Part shown: positions 38,786 through 47,584 of the stretch, piece by piece
How positions within the stretch are numbered: the stretch's first letter is position 1
Layout: each line of letters starts with the position of its first letter
From: Rhodovulum euryhalinum
GTDB taxonomy: Bacteria > Pseudomonadota > Alphaproteobacteria > Rhodobacterales > Rhodobacteraceae
NCBI RefSeq assembly: GCF_004342445.1
Contig: NZ_SLWW01000001.1
Span: 414,755-478,754 of the forward strand
DNA length: 64,000 nucleotides
Reading direction: 5' to 3'
Notes under the pieces: generated by a model
What the model was told of the DNA's origin: nothing
What the model saw: only the letters and a program-made list of their open reading frames with translations
Databases searched by the model: none
Translations under genes and position numbers: made by a program

Positions 38786-41080
38786 ATGGCCGTGGCGCTT
38801 GCAGATCATGCCGACCTGACCGCGGAGCTCGACGACGCCCAGCGCGCGATCCTCGAACAGTGCTGGCCCGACGCGATCCGCGTCTTGTCCGCACGCGGGA
38901 TCGACAACTGGCTGAAGGGCGCTGTGGCGCTGGCCCATATGGGACGGGGCGACCATATCGTGCGCACCTGGATCGAAGTGGTGCCCACGCTCGCCCGCGA
39001 CCTGGGCGAGGACATCATCCCCGAACTGGCCCAGACCTGCCTCGGATTTGCCTCGCGCACCTCTGGCGCGGTGATCGAACGCGTTCTTGCCACCGCCCCC
39101 ACCGCCTCTCGCCGGCTGTCGGACCCCGACCTGTTCCGCGCCTATCTCCAGCTTCTGAACCAGCTCCTGGCCCAGGCCCCGCGCGGCCTGCGCCCCATGC
39201 TGGAGCATCTGGAAGAACTGCTGGACGTGCTGACCCTGGGCGGCCTGCGCCGCTGGGCCAACTGGGGTGCGCAGGCGCATCGCACCGATTACGAGGAACT
39301 GACCCGCTATTTCAGCCTCGAAAGTGCGGAATCCAAGGCGATCCTGCAAAAGGAACGCAAGGGCACCCTTTTCGTCGACATCCACCGCCGGATCGGGATG
39401 TATCTGCGCGCGCTCTGGGGCCGCGATTTCCTGATGCGTCCGACCGCGGGCGATTTCGAAAGCCGCGAGGGCGCGCGGCCCTTCATCGCCGACTATTTCC
39501 TGCATCTGCCCGACGCCTTTGACGACTGGAACGGGGTGCCGGGCCTTGACCTCTACCGCGCCGCCGCGGCGCACGCTGCCGCCCACGTGGTCGCCACGAC
39601 CAAGGCCATTCCAGGCGACGAGTTGAACGCGCTGCAACAGGCCTGCGTCGGGCTGATCGAGGATGCACGCATCGAGGCGCTGGCCATCGCGCGCTTTCCC
39701 GGGTTGCGCGACCTCTGGCGCCGGTTCCACATGCCGGGCGACGACGGGTCGATGAGTGCCCAGTTCGACCGTATTGCGCTGGCGCTGCTTGACCCCGCGG
39801 CGGCACTTGACGACCCGGTGGCTCTCTGGGCGCGTGATGCCTTCACTGCGGCAAACCTGTCAGATGCCGCCATGTCCCGCGATCTGGGCCTTCAGCTTGC
39901 CCACCGGCTGCGCGAGCGCCCTTATTCGGCGTGGCGTGACGGCCAGCGCGCACCCTATCGCGACGACAACCGCTATATCTGGGAGTTCGAGCAGATCGAC
40001 TGGGAGAAGGGCTTCGCCGCCCCGCCCGAGCAGGTCCGCAAATACGTGTCGCTGATGGAGATGGTGAACGAGGTCGAGGTGGAAACCGCAGGCGAGGACG
40101 CACAGGAGATCTGGGTGGCCGAGCACGAACTTTTCGACGACGACGGCATCTCGTTCAACGAGAAGGAGGGCAAGGAACCCGTCGCGCCGCCCGTGCCCTA
40201 TGACGAGTTCGACTACCAGATTCAGATGTCGCGCCCGGCCTGGGCCACGGTGCTGGAGAAACGCCCCCGGCTGGGCGATCCGGCCGGGATCGACGCGATC
40301 CTGACCGACAATCGCAAGCTGATCCAGCGGATGCGGCACCTGCTGGACGCGATGCAGCCGCAGGGCGTGCAACGCATCCGCAAGCTGGAAGACGGCGACG
40401 AGATCGACATCAACGCCGCGCTCAATGCCATGATCGACATCCGCATGGGCCGCCAGCCCGATCCGCGGGTGATGATGCGATCCGTCCGCAAGGTGCGCGA
40501 CATCGCGGTGATGACACTGCTCGACCTGTCGGAATCCACCAATGACCCGGTCGCCGGGCAGGACCAGACGGTGCTGGACCTGACCCGCGCGGCGACCGTG
40601 CTGCTGGCCGAGGCGATCCACAAGGTGGGCGACGCCTTCGCGCTGCACGGCTTCTGTTCGGACGGGCGGCACAACGTCTTTTACCAGCGCTACAAGGATT
40701 TCGACCAGCCCTGGGGCGAGTTGCCGAAAGCGCGGCTGGCGGGCATGGAGGGGCGGCTGTCCACCCGCATGGGCGCCGCGATCCGGCACGCGGGGGCGCA
40801 TCTGGGCCGCGTCGCGGCGGCGAAGAAGCTGATGCTGGTCATCACCGATGGCGCGCCCGCCGATATCGACGTGCGCGATCCGCAATACCTGCGCCAGGAC
40901 GCCCGCACCGCCGTGCAGGAGGTGGCACGGCACGGCGTGATCCCGTTCTGCCTGACGCTGGACCCGCGGGCCGACGCCTATGTCGCCCAGATCTTCGGGC
41001 AGCGGAACTATCTGATTCTCGAGAACATTGAACGCCTGCCGGAACGCCTGCCACAGCTTTACGCGGGGCTCACCCGGTAA
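38786..41080 (+). CDS. cbbO: RuBisCO activase adaptor CbbO
   Basis: A 764-residue protein whose C-terminal VWA domain keeps the MIDAS DLSES at about 580. An acidic linker precedes it, and the N-terminal helical region is the family's CbbQ-binding part. It starts three bases after the cbbQ stop. It bridges the CbbQ hexamer and RuBisCO. Last gene of the operon. Confidence 0.95.
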   Translation: MAVALADHADLTAELDDAQRAILEQCWPDAIRVLSARGIDNWLKGAVALAHMGRGDHIVRTWIEVVPTLARDLGEDIIPELAQTCLGFASRTSGAVIERVLATAPTASRRLSDPDLFRAYLQLLNQLLAQAPRGLRPMLEHLEELLDVLTLGGLRRWANWGAQAHRTDYEELTRYFSLESAESKAILQKERKGTLFVDIHRRIGMYLRALWGRDFLMRPTAGDFESREGARPFIADYFLHLPDAFDDWNGVPGLDLYRAAAAHAAAHVVATTKAIPGDELNALQQACVGLIEDARIEALAIARFPGLRDLWRRFHMPGDDGSMSAQFDRIALALLDPAAALDDPVALWARDAFTAANLSDAAMSRDLGLQLAHRLRERPYSAWRDGQRAPYRDDNRYIWEFEQIDWEKGFAAPPEQVRKYVSLMEMVNEVEVETAGEDAQEIWVAEHELFDDDGISFNEKEGKEPVAPPVPYDEFDYQIQMSRPAWATVLEKRPRLGDPAGIDAILTDNRKLIQRMRHLLDAMQPQGVQRIRKLEDGDEIDINAALNAMIDIRMGRQPDPRVMMRSVRKVRDIAVMTLLDLSESTNDPVAGQDQTVLDLTRAATVLLAEAIHKVGDAFALHGFCSDGRHNVFYQRYKDFDQPWGELPKARLAGMEGRLSTRMGAAIRHAGAHLGRVAAAKKLMLVITDGAPADIDVRDPQYLRQDARTAVQEVARHGVIPFCLTLDPRADAYVAQIFGQRNYLILENIERLPERLPQLYAGLTR

Positions 41081-41109
41081 GGGCCCTTGCGCCGGGCCCC
41101 GAACGAAAA

Positions 41110-41133
41110 CGCCCCGGCCGGATGGCCGGGGCG
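41110..41133. terminator. Bidirectional terminator between cbbO and the cytochrome gene
   Basis: Perfect 10-bp stem CGCCCCGGCC/GGCCGGGGCG with GGAT loop. Read on the minus strand it is followed by GTTTTCGTTC, so it best serves the leftward cytochrome gene; it also lies 29 bases after cbbO. Confidence 0.8.
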
Positions 41134-41174
41134 ACTGCGCTTCGGATGCGGGGCATGCGCCCCGCGGCGCAGGC

Positions 41175-42623
41175 CTATTGCGACAGCGTCGCGATATAGG
41201 CGTAGACGTCGCGCACTTCCTGCTCGTTGCGGGCGTTGTAGGTCATGCTGCCACGGGCCTTGGGATCGCCGAGATACTTGCGCAGGAACTCGGTCGGGTT
41301 CTGCGCGTATTCGACGACCAGGTCCTCGGTCCAGACAAGGCCAGCCTCACCCGCTGCAACCATCGACTTGGAGTAGCGGAAGCCCTCGATCGTCGCGGCC
41401 GGACGGCCAGGCATGCCGTACTGGTTCGGACCGACGCGCGCCCCGTTGCCCGCCAGCATCTCGCCCGAAGGGCTGGTGACCACATGGCAGGTCGCGCATT
41501 GCCGGAATGCGGCCTCGCCGGCAACCGGATCGCCGGTAAAGGCTGCGGCGGCAACTACCGCGTCCGCAGCCGGGGCCTCTTCCGTCACGGCTTCTTCCGC
41601 AACCGCCTCTTCCGCGGGCGCTTCTTCGGCCACGGCTTCCTCGGCCGGAGCCTCTTCCGCAGCCGCCTCTTCCGCAGCCGGGGCTTCTTCCGTCACGGCC
41701 TCTTCCGCAACCGCCTCTTCCGCGGGCGCTTCTTCGGCCGCGGCTTCCTCGGCCGGAGCCTCTTCCGCAGCCGGGGCTTCTTCCGTCACGGCTTCTTCCG
41801 CAACCGCTTCTTCCGCGGGCGCTTCTTCGGCCGCGGCTTCCTCGGCCGGAGCCTCTTCCGCAGCCGCCTCTTCCGCAGCCGGGGCTTCTTCCGTCACGGC
41901 TTCTTCCGCAACCGCTTCTTCCGCGGGCGCTTCTTCGGCCGCGGCTTCCTCGGCCGGAGTCTCTTCCGCAGCCGCCTCTTCCGCAGCCGGGGCTTCTTCC
42001 GTCACGGCCTCTTCCGCGGGCACCTCAGAGACGAGCGCAGCGGACTTGCCAGCCAGCGCGGCCGCGCGTTCGGCCAGATCGGCATATTCGGCGGCGAGCG
42101 CAGCCGCCTGATCGGCAAGGGTCAACGCGTTTGCCACGTCTTCCGGTGTCTCAACCGCGGGCGCCTCGACGACAGCTTCGTCCCCGGGCGGTTCCGGCTG
42201 GGGATTGATCGCAACCGCGTCCTGTTCCGGCGCCGGCGCTTCTTCGGCCACAGCCTCCTCGGCAGCAGCTTCGGCAGGCGCTTCTTCGGCGGGGGCCTCT
42301 TCCGCTGCGGCTTCCTCCGCAGACGCTTCCTCGGCGGCGGCTTCCTCGGCGGCGGCCTCTTCGGCAGGCGCCTCTTCGGCAGCAGCTTCGGCGGGGGCCT
42401 CTTCGGCCGGGGCCTCTTCGGCGGCAGCTTCTGCCGGTGCGGCGTCTTCCGCCGGAGCCTCGGCAGGCGCCTCTTCGGCGGTCACCTCGGCGGTGGGCGC
42501 CTCGTCGACCACCGGGGCCGGTTGGGGCTTCGGCGTGGAACTGTCGTTCACGGCGAGAATTGCCAGACCGATCGCCGGGGCGGCGACGATCAGGCGAATC
42601 AGATTCTGCGAATTATTGGCCAT
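41175..42623 (-). CDS. Membrane-anchored cytochrome c2-like protein with giant Ala/Glu/Pro linker
   Basis: A 482-residue protein. Residues 9-25 form a hydrophobic anchor. From about 30 to 360 is a low-complexity region of EEAPAEEA-type repeats, interrupted at about 150-200 by a more ordinary helical stretch (EDVANALTLADQAAALAAEYADL). The C-terminal 120 residues are a class I cytochrome c: heme motif CATCH at 376-380, likely Met ligand in GSMTY (Met460), and overall pattern close to Rhodobacter cytochrome c2 (LAGNGARVGPNQYG, PTEFLRKYLGDPKA). It probably carries electrons between membrane complexes as a tethered carrier, like cytochrome cy but with a much longer linker and a c2-type head. Confidence 0.85.
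   Translation of the reverse strand: MANNSQNLIRLIVAAPAIGLAILAVNDSSTPKPQPAPVVDEAPTAEVTAEEAPAEAPAEDAAPAEAAAEEAPAEEAPAEAAAEEAPAEEAAAEEAAAEEASAEEAAAEEAPAEEAPAEAAAEEAVAEEAPAPEQDAVAINPQPEPPGDEAVVEAPAVETPEDVANALTLADQAAALAAEYADLAERAAALAGKSAALVSEVPAEEAVTEEAPAAEEAAAEETPAEEAAAEEAPAEEAVAEEAVTEEAPAAEEAAAEEAPAEEAAAEEAPAEEAVAEEAVTEEAPAAEEAPAEEAAAEEAPAEEAVAEEAVTEEAPAAEEAAAEEAPAEEAVAEEAPAEEAVAEEAVTEEAPAADAVVAAAAFTGDPVAGEAAFRQCATCHVVTSPSGEMLAGNGARVGPNQYGMPGRPAATIEGFRYSKSMVAAGEAGLVWTEDLVVEYAQNPTEFLRKYLGDPKARGSMTYNARNEQEVRDVYAYIATLSQ
41570..42024 (-). repeat. Tandem coding repeats in the cytochrome linker
   Basis: Residues 201-352 are built of four units beginning EEAVTEEAPAA, with lengths of about 36, 36, 31 and 36 residues (108 or 93 bases). 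The DNA copies are nearly identical, so length variation by slippage or recombination is expected. Confidence 0.8.
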
Positions 42624-43076
42624 TTTCCATCCTTTTCTGTCTACTGCCCAGGTCGGCGCTGGCCTCCCTCGGCAGGACGTCCTCCTGCAGGTTCTCAGGC
42701 GGGAGCCCCTGTTTTCTCCCGCGCAAGGCCAAGAAGCACCTGACCACCCGGCAGAACATGACTCCCCCGGGCGGCGCAGTTACCGCCGACCGAGCCGGAC
42801 AATAGCGCGGCCTATCCCGGATAACAGCCCGTCAAGCCCCCCTGCGACGCTGACACGCGCCCAGCGGTCTTGCCAACCGGGCTTTGCAAAGTGCCCTGAG
42901 ATACCCGGAATAGAAAGGGAAGCCCTTGTTCTGATGCTGCTGTGCAGCCCGCGAAAGGAGACCTTCGCTGCACATGCGGAATCTTATCGCCGGTCAATGC
43001 CTGCACCGCGGGACGAGAGCCGCCATTCGGACTTCTTTCGCGAGATTCAGCTTTCCTGAAAGGGAAATACGGACAG
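42624..43076. other. Gene-free gap
   Basis: The leftmost 20 bases hold the cytochrome ribosome binding site (AAAGGATGG on the minus strand). I see no credible gene, hairpin or repeat in the rest; short open frames here lack coding character. Confidence 0.5.
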
Positions 43077-43766
43077 TTATCGTCTTTCCGTGGACTGTGT
43101 GCCGAGCAATGAGGACAGCGCCCCTGTGGGCGGTCGAGTCCCGTCGAAGTCGATGCCCTGTTCGATATGCCGCAGGTGCTGGTCCATCTCGCGCAGGGCG
43201 CGGGCCTCGTTGCGGGCAGCAATGGCATCGACGATCCGCTCGTGTTCGTCCTCGGCGCACAGCGTCCGCGCCTGTGTGCCGTAGAGCCCGATGATCAGCG
43301 AAGAGCGCATCGTCAGGTCCTGCGCATAGCGTTCCAGCACCGCGTTCCGGCCCATCCTGGCCAGCAGGTCGTGAAAGCCACGCGACAGGCGAATCGCCGC
43401 GGGCCGGTCGCGATGGCCCTTGGCCTGCACCTCCTGGGCCAGATGGGCGCGCAGTACCGCGATGTCGGCCTCGGTGGCATGGCGCACCACATTGCGGCAG
43501 ATGGTGGATTCGATCGCGCGGCGAGCCTGGAACACGTCGCGGGCATCCTGCGCCGTTGGCGTCGCCACCGATGCCCCGCGATTGGGCACATGCTCGACCA
43601 CCTGGTAGGCGGTCAGCGTTGCCAAGGCGCGGCGTACCTGTGTGCGATTGCAGGCGAAATGGTCGCTCAACGCCTGTTCGCCCAGCCGCGTCCCGGCCGG
43701 CAGCCGCTGATCGGCGATGGCGTCGAGGATGTGCTCGACGATCTGGGTCTCCTTCGCACGCTCCAT
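43077..43766 (-). CDS. GntR family transcriptional regulator (FCD type)
   Basis: A 229-residue regulator. The winged helix (LGEQALSDHFACNRTQVRRALATL) is followed by an FCD domain (RRAIESTICRNVVRHA, SRGFHDLLARMGRN). It is divergent from the racemase-transporter pair and faces a perfect palindrome at 43845-43860, so it probably represses or activates both directions in response to a hydantoin, purine breakdown product or related ligand. Confidence 0.9.
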   Translation of the reverse strand: MERAKETQIVEHILDAIADQRLPAGTRLGEQALSDHFACNRTQVRRALATLTAYQVVEHVPNRGASVATPTAQDARDVFQARRAIESTICRNVVRHATEADIAVLRAHLAQEVQAKGHRDRPAAIRLSRGFHDLLARMGRNAVLERYAQDLTMRSSLIIGLYGTQARTLCAEDEHERIVDAIAARNEARALREMDQHLRHIEQGIDFDGTRPPTGALSSLLGTQSTERR

Positions 43767-43844
43767 GAGATTCTGTCTACGCCACCGCCCGGCACTGCGA
43801 CAACAGGATTTCGGGCAAGAATGGCGCCCGAAAATTGACACTAT

Positions 43845-43860
43845 AAATTGTTCACAATTT
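43845..43860. promoter_or_regulatory. Palindromic operator for the GntR regulator
   Basis: AAATTGT-TC-ACAATTT, a perfect 7-bp inverted repeat. It directly follows a TTGACA -35-like box (43835-43840) of the rightward operon, and overlaps a TATAGT -10-like box on the minus strand, so a bound dimer would cover both promoters. Confidence 0.65.
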
Positions 43861-43894
43861 TTGTTACCGTGACTGAACCGGAAAGGAGCGCCCC

Positions 43895-44593
43895 ATGAGA
43901 CTGGTCGTGATCAACCCGAACTCCACCGCCTCGATGACCGAGAAGATCGTCGCCTCGGCCCGCGCCGTGGCCGGGGCTGGCGTCGAGGTCGAGGGCCGCA
44001 CGGCCACCGGCGCGCCGCCCTCGATCCAGGGCCACCACGACGAGGTCATGTGCGCCCCCCACCTGTTGCGCGAGGTGCGCGAGGCAGAAGCGGGCAATGC
44101 CGACGCCATCGTGGTGGCCTGTTTCGACGACCCCGCCATCGGTGCCTGCCGCGAGATCGCGACCGGCCCGGTGCTGGGCATCTGCGAGGCCGGCGTAAAG
44201 GCCGCCAGCATGATCGCCTCCTCATTCTCGGTGGTCACCACCCTTCCGCGTTCGGTGCCGATCATCGAGGAGATGGTGCGCCGCTACGGCCTTGCGCATC
44301 AGTGCCGCCGGGTTCGCGCGGCCGCGATCCCGGTCCTCGCGCTGGAGGAGCCGGGCTCGAACGCCCGCAACCTCGTCCGCGACGAGATCCGCCGCGCCGT
44401 CGCCGAGGACGGCTGCGAGGCGGTGGTGCTGGGCTGCGCCGGCATGTCCGACCTGGTCGTCTGGCTGACCGAGGAAACCGGCGTGCCCGTGATCGACGGC
44501 GTGACGGCGGCCACCAAGTTCGCCGAGGCGCTGGTGGGCGCGGGCCTCAGGACCAGCAAGATCGGCGCCTACGCGCCCCCCACTCCGCACTGA
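43895..44593 (+). CDS. Asp/Glu/hydantoin racemase family protein
   Basis: A 232-residue member of the cofactor-independent racemase superfamily. Both catalytic Cys regions are present (VVACFDDPAIGACRE and VVLGCAGMSDL), and the N-terminus VVINPNSTASMT is typical of hydantoin racemases. It may interconvert 5-substituted hydantoins or an allantoin-type substrate. AAGGAG lies upstream. Co-transcribed with the NCS1 transporter. Confidence 0.88.
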   Translation: MRLVVINPNSTASMTEKIVASARAVAGAGVEVEGRTATGAPPSIQGHHDEVMCAPHLLREVREAEAGNADAIVVACFDDPAIGACREIATGPVLGICEAGVKAASMIASSFSVVTTLPRSVPIIEEMVRRYGLAHQCRRVRAAAIPVLALEEPGSNARNLVRDEIRRAVAEDGCEAVVLGCAGMSDLVVWLTEETGVPVIDGVTAATKFAEALVGAGLRTSKIGAYAPPTPH

Positions 44594-44618
44594 CAACCAA
44601 CAAGAACGGGAGGATCCA

Positions 44619-45989
44619 ATGACACTGACACCAGCGGCCGCGTCCGGCCCAGGAACCCACATCCCCGAGATCATCGACCACAAGGGCCTGGGCGAGGAAT
44701 CGCTCGCGCCCCAGGAAACCCGGATCATGGGCTCGTGGTCCTACCTCTTCGCCTGGCTGGGTGGCTGCGTGTCGATCGGCACCTTCACCGTCGGCTCGGG
44801 CCTCGTGGGGACGCTGAACCTGCTTCAGACCTTCGTCGCCATCGCGATCGGCTGCACGGTGATCGGCGTGGCACTGATGATCAACGGGCAGGCCGGGCAC
44901 AAATACGGCATCCCCTTCATGGTGCAGACGCGGTCGGCCTTCGGCTTTTCCGGCTCGCGTCTGCCGGCGCTGGTGCGGTCCGTGCCCGCGATCGTCTGGT
45001 TCGGATTTCAAAGCTGGATCGGCGCGGGCGCGCTGAACCTCGTGTCGGAAACGCTGTTCGGCTATTCCAACCTCTGGGCGTTCTTCGTCGGCTTCCAGTT
45101 CCTGCAGATCCTGCTGTCGGTGCTGGGCTTCCGCGGCATCAAGTGGCTGGAGAACATCGGTTCGGTGTTCATCATCTGCTCGCTGGTCTACATGTTCTTC
45201 AGCGTCATCAACAAGTATGGCGACGCCATCGCGACCAACCTCGTCAATGTCGAGGGCACCTGGGGCGCGCCGTTCTGGGGGGCAACGATGCTGTTTCTCG
45301 GCATCTATTCGACGATGATGCTGAACGTGTCCGACTACTCGCGCGAACTGCGCCACGGCGTCGGCCCGGTCCGGCAGGTGGCGATCTACGCCAACTCGAT
45401 CCTGCCGGCGACGCTGTTCATGGGGCTTATCGGGCTGATGGTGTCGGGCGCGACGGGGCAGGTCGACCCGATCAAGGTGTTCTCCAGCGCGGTGGACAAC
45501 AAGTTCCTGCTGGTCACGACGCTTCTGTTCATCGCCTTCGCGCAGGTCACGACGAACGTGCTGAACAACGTGATCCCGCCAGCCTACGCGCTGATGGACG
45601 TGTTCAAGCTGAACTTCAAGACGTCCGCCGTTCTGGTCGGGCTGCTGGCCCTCGCCACGTTCCCCTGGGAACTGGTGAAGGACGAATCCGCCGCCGGGCT
45701 GAACCTCTTCATCCAGACCTACAGCGCGTTTCTCGGTCCGATCTTCGCGATCCTGGTAGTCGACTACTACGTGCTGCGCCGCCAGCGGCTGGACCTCGAC
45801 AAGCTTTACGACGAGACCGGCCCCTATGCCGGGGTGAACCCCGCCGCGCTGATCGCGACGGTGATCGGGGTGGTCTCGGCGCTGACCTTCTCGGGGGTGT
45901 CCTGGTATGCGAGCCTCATCCCCGCGGGCCTGTCCTACTATCTACTCATGCGCTGGCTGCCATCCGCACGCCGTTTCGCCGAGGGCTGA
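44619..45989 (+). CDS. NCS1 family nucleobase/hydantoin transporter
   Basis: A 456-residue membrane protein with about 12 helices of the NCS1 (cytosine/purine/allantoin/hydantoin symport) family, with landmarks GSWSYLFAWLGGCVSIGTF and VVDYYVLRRQRLDLDKLY. The racemase neighbour suggests a hydantoin or allantoin substrate. A GGGAGG ribosome binding site precedes the ATG. Confidence 0.92.
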   Translation: MTLTPAAASGPGTHIPEIIDHKGLGEESLAPQETRIMGSWSYLFAWLGGCVSIGTFTVGSGLVGTLNLLQTFVAIAIGCTVIGVALMINGQAGHKYGIPFMVQTRSAFGFSGSRLPALVRSVPAIVWFGFQSWIGAGALNLVSETLFGYSNLWAFFVGFQFLQILLSVLGFRGIKWLENIGSVFIICSLVYMFFSVINKYGDAIATNLVNVEGTWGAPFWGATMLFLGIYSTMMLNVSDYSRELRHGVGPVRQVAIYANSILPATLFMGLIGLMVSGATGQVDPIKVFSSAVDNKFLLVTTLLFIAFAQVTTNVLNNVIPPAYALMDVFKLNFKTSAVLVGLLALATFPWELVKDESAAGLNLFIQTYSAFLGPIFAILVVDYYVLRRQRLDLDKLYDETGPYAGVNPAALIATVIGVVSALTFSGVSWYASLIPAGLSYYLLMRWLPSARRFAEG

Positions 45990-46010
45990 AGGCCTTGTTC
46001 CGAAATGAGC

Positions 46011-46034
46011 GACGGGCCCCAGAGCGGGCCCGTC
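46011..46034 (+). terminator. Terminator after the NCS1 transporter gene
   Basis: Perfect 9-bp stem GACGGGCCC/GGGCCCGTC with loop CAGAGC, followed by ATCTCTTC. Confidence 0.65.
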
Positions 46035-46766
46035 ATCTCTTCGAGGATCGACTATCCGCGCGCCTGGATCCGCGACGGTCTAGCGGCATCATCTTCCAGA
46101 CCGCCTTCTCGGGCATCACGATTTCTGGGCGTCCGTGACAGCGACGTTCCCAAGAATTCGATGTAGGTCGACTCTGGCCGCCGCGTCGCGGGAAGCGGAG
46201 CATCGCGCGAGGGTCTGAAAGGGGCCGTCCCAACGAGGCCAATGAAAGAAATCCGCGCTTCTCCGAGGTTCGGGCCAGGCACAGCATTTGTCGAATTGGG
46301 CTCGAAGCAGGCTTGCGGCGGCGCGGTGGCGGATACGCTCGATCACGGCTTGCCGGGCAGTCTGTCGGCCACGGGCCAACTTCGGCAAGAAGTCCAAATA
46401 TGGCGTTCAAGTCAATTGCGGCACAAACCGAGCCCGTGCGGCGCGGGGCTCGAATCCACCATGCGGCGGCACGGCGATAAACCGACTGTCACGCTGTGAA
46501 GCCATGAGTATGCCGACCGACGGCCGGCAGCCTAGTCGAGACATACGTGACGAGCGCAGCATCTGCGTCGCTGCAGGCTCGAGACCCGATATGCGAATCC
46601 CCTGGAGCGTGTGCCAGATTCCCGCACGTCGCCGAGGCGGGATGCGCTGCCCTCTCGTTTTTTCGGCGAACTGCCGCGTTTCGCGGCGAAGCTTCCCACA
46701 TGTCGACGGAGTTGACCGTCTTGCAATCAAGGTCGCAAGAACGGGGACCGGCCTTACTGCCTTTCA
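46035..46766. other. Gene-free region of about 730 bases
   Basis: No credible coding frame on either strand: open frames are short, overlap each other and have codon use unlike the neighbours. A TTTTTT tract lies near 46660 beside dyads of GCG/CGC type. It could be decayed coding sequence or hold an untranslated RNA; I cannot assign it. Confidence 0.4.
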
Positions 46767-47573
46767 TCAGCGCATCGCACTTGCAAGCGTTGACAGCCGC
46801 GCAGGTTCGTTCTCGCCGACGACGGCGTAGTCCACGCCGTCCCGCGTCCAGTAGGCGACCGGCTGCCCCGAGACCGAACGGACTGCATAGGAGTAGAACG
46901 GCTCGCCCTCGGGATGCGGCATCATCGACAAGGTGATCTGCCGGCCGGTGTCGGTCTCTTCGTAGGTGAACTGCGCGATCGGGCCATCCTCGCCCTTCAC
47001 CAGACGCCCGCCGATGACCCGAAGACCGAGTTCTTCGAGGCGGGGGCTTTCGATCTTGCGCTGCATCCGGTCCGACACCCAGTCAAGCGTGGCCTGCATC
47101 CGATCGTCGGAGACCTCGAATTCCTCGACACCGCTGTGGTCATAGACATTGTGAAGCACGGTCGCCTGCGTGACGAAACGGGGTTGGCCCTCGGCCGCGG
47201 GCGGACCCGCGACGTAAACCGCGTGCCCTCCCCAGCCCGCGACGAAGATCGCGACACTGGCGGCAACCTGCCGGACCGCCGGCCGCATCACCATGCCGCG
47301 CAACCGCCCGGCGCGAACGCGCCTTGCCAGCTCGCGACCGAGCAGTTCGGTGCGCAGATCCGACGGCCTGTCCTCGGCGGCGGCCGCGGCTTCGCGGATC
47401 AGGTCGCGGTCGCGCGCCCAACCGGCCACCGTTTCCCGCTGCGCGGCATCGCCTGCCAGGCGCGCCTCGATCTCGGCCATGCGGTCGGGCGACAGTTTGC
47501 CATCGACGAAGGCGTGCAGGTCGGGGTCGAGCGCGATATCGAACTCGGAATTGGTGTCTGTGTCGGTCTTCAT
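46767..47573 (-). CDS. Transmembrane anti-sigma factor
   Basis: A 268-residue protein. The cytoplasmic N-terminal anti-sigma domain (DLHAFVDGKLSPDRMAEIEARL) lacks the HxxxCxxC zinc motif. A single membrane segment lies near residues 103-123 (VRQVAASVAIFVAGWGGHAVYV), and the periplasmic domain has no known fold. The ATG at 47573 with AAAGG upstream is preferred to a GTG five codons earlier that overlaps the sigma gene stop. By position it inhibits the ECF sigma factor. Confidence 0.88.
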   Translation of the reverse strand: MKTDTDTNSEFDIALDPDLHAFVDGKLSPDRMAEIEARLAGDAAQRETVAGWARDRDLIREAAAAAEDRPSDLRTELLGRELARRVRAGRLRGMVMRPAVRQVAASVAIFVAGWGGHAVYVAGPPAAEGQPRFVTQATVLHNVYDHSGVEEFEVSDDRMQATLDWVSDRMQRKIESPRLEELGLRVIGGRLVKGEDGPIAQFTYEETDTGRQITLSMMPHPEGEPFYSYAVRSVSGQPVAYWTRDGVDYAVVGENEPARLSTLASAMR

Positions 47574-47584
47574 GTCGTCGCCTT

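Noticed and set aside
41570..42024. CRISPR-like array
   Set aside because: Repeat units are in frame, have no distinct spacers and lie inside a coding sequence. No CRISPR array or cas gene was seen anywhere in the window.
41413..42111. Ser/Ala-rich open frame on the plus strand
   Set aside because: Antisense reading of the EEAPAEEA repeats of the cytochrome linker; no independent evidence.
42974..43294. ORF with an AAAGGAG-like site upstream of the GntR gene end
   Set aside because: It overlaps the GntR gene antisense for much of its length and has an unlikely composition.
46116..46397. Minus-strand frame that might be a transposase remnant
   Set aside because: No DDE motif or recognisable family; codon use does not match neighbouring genes.
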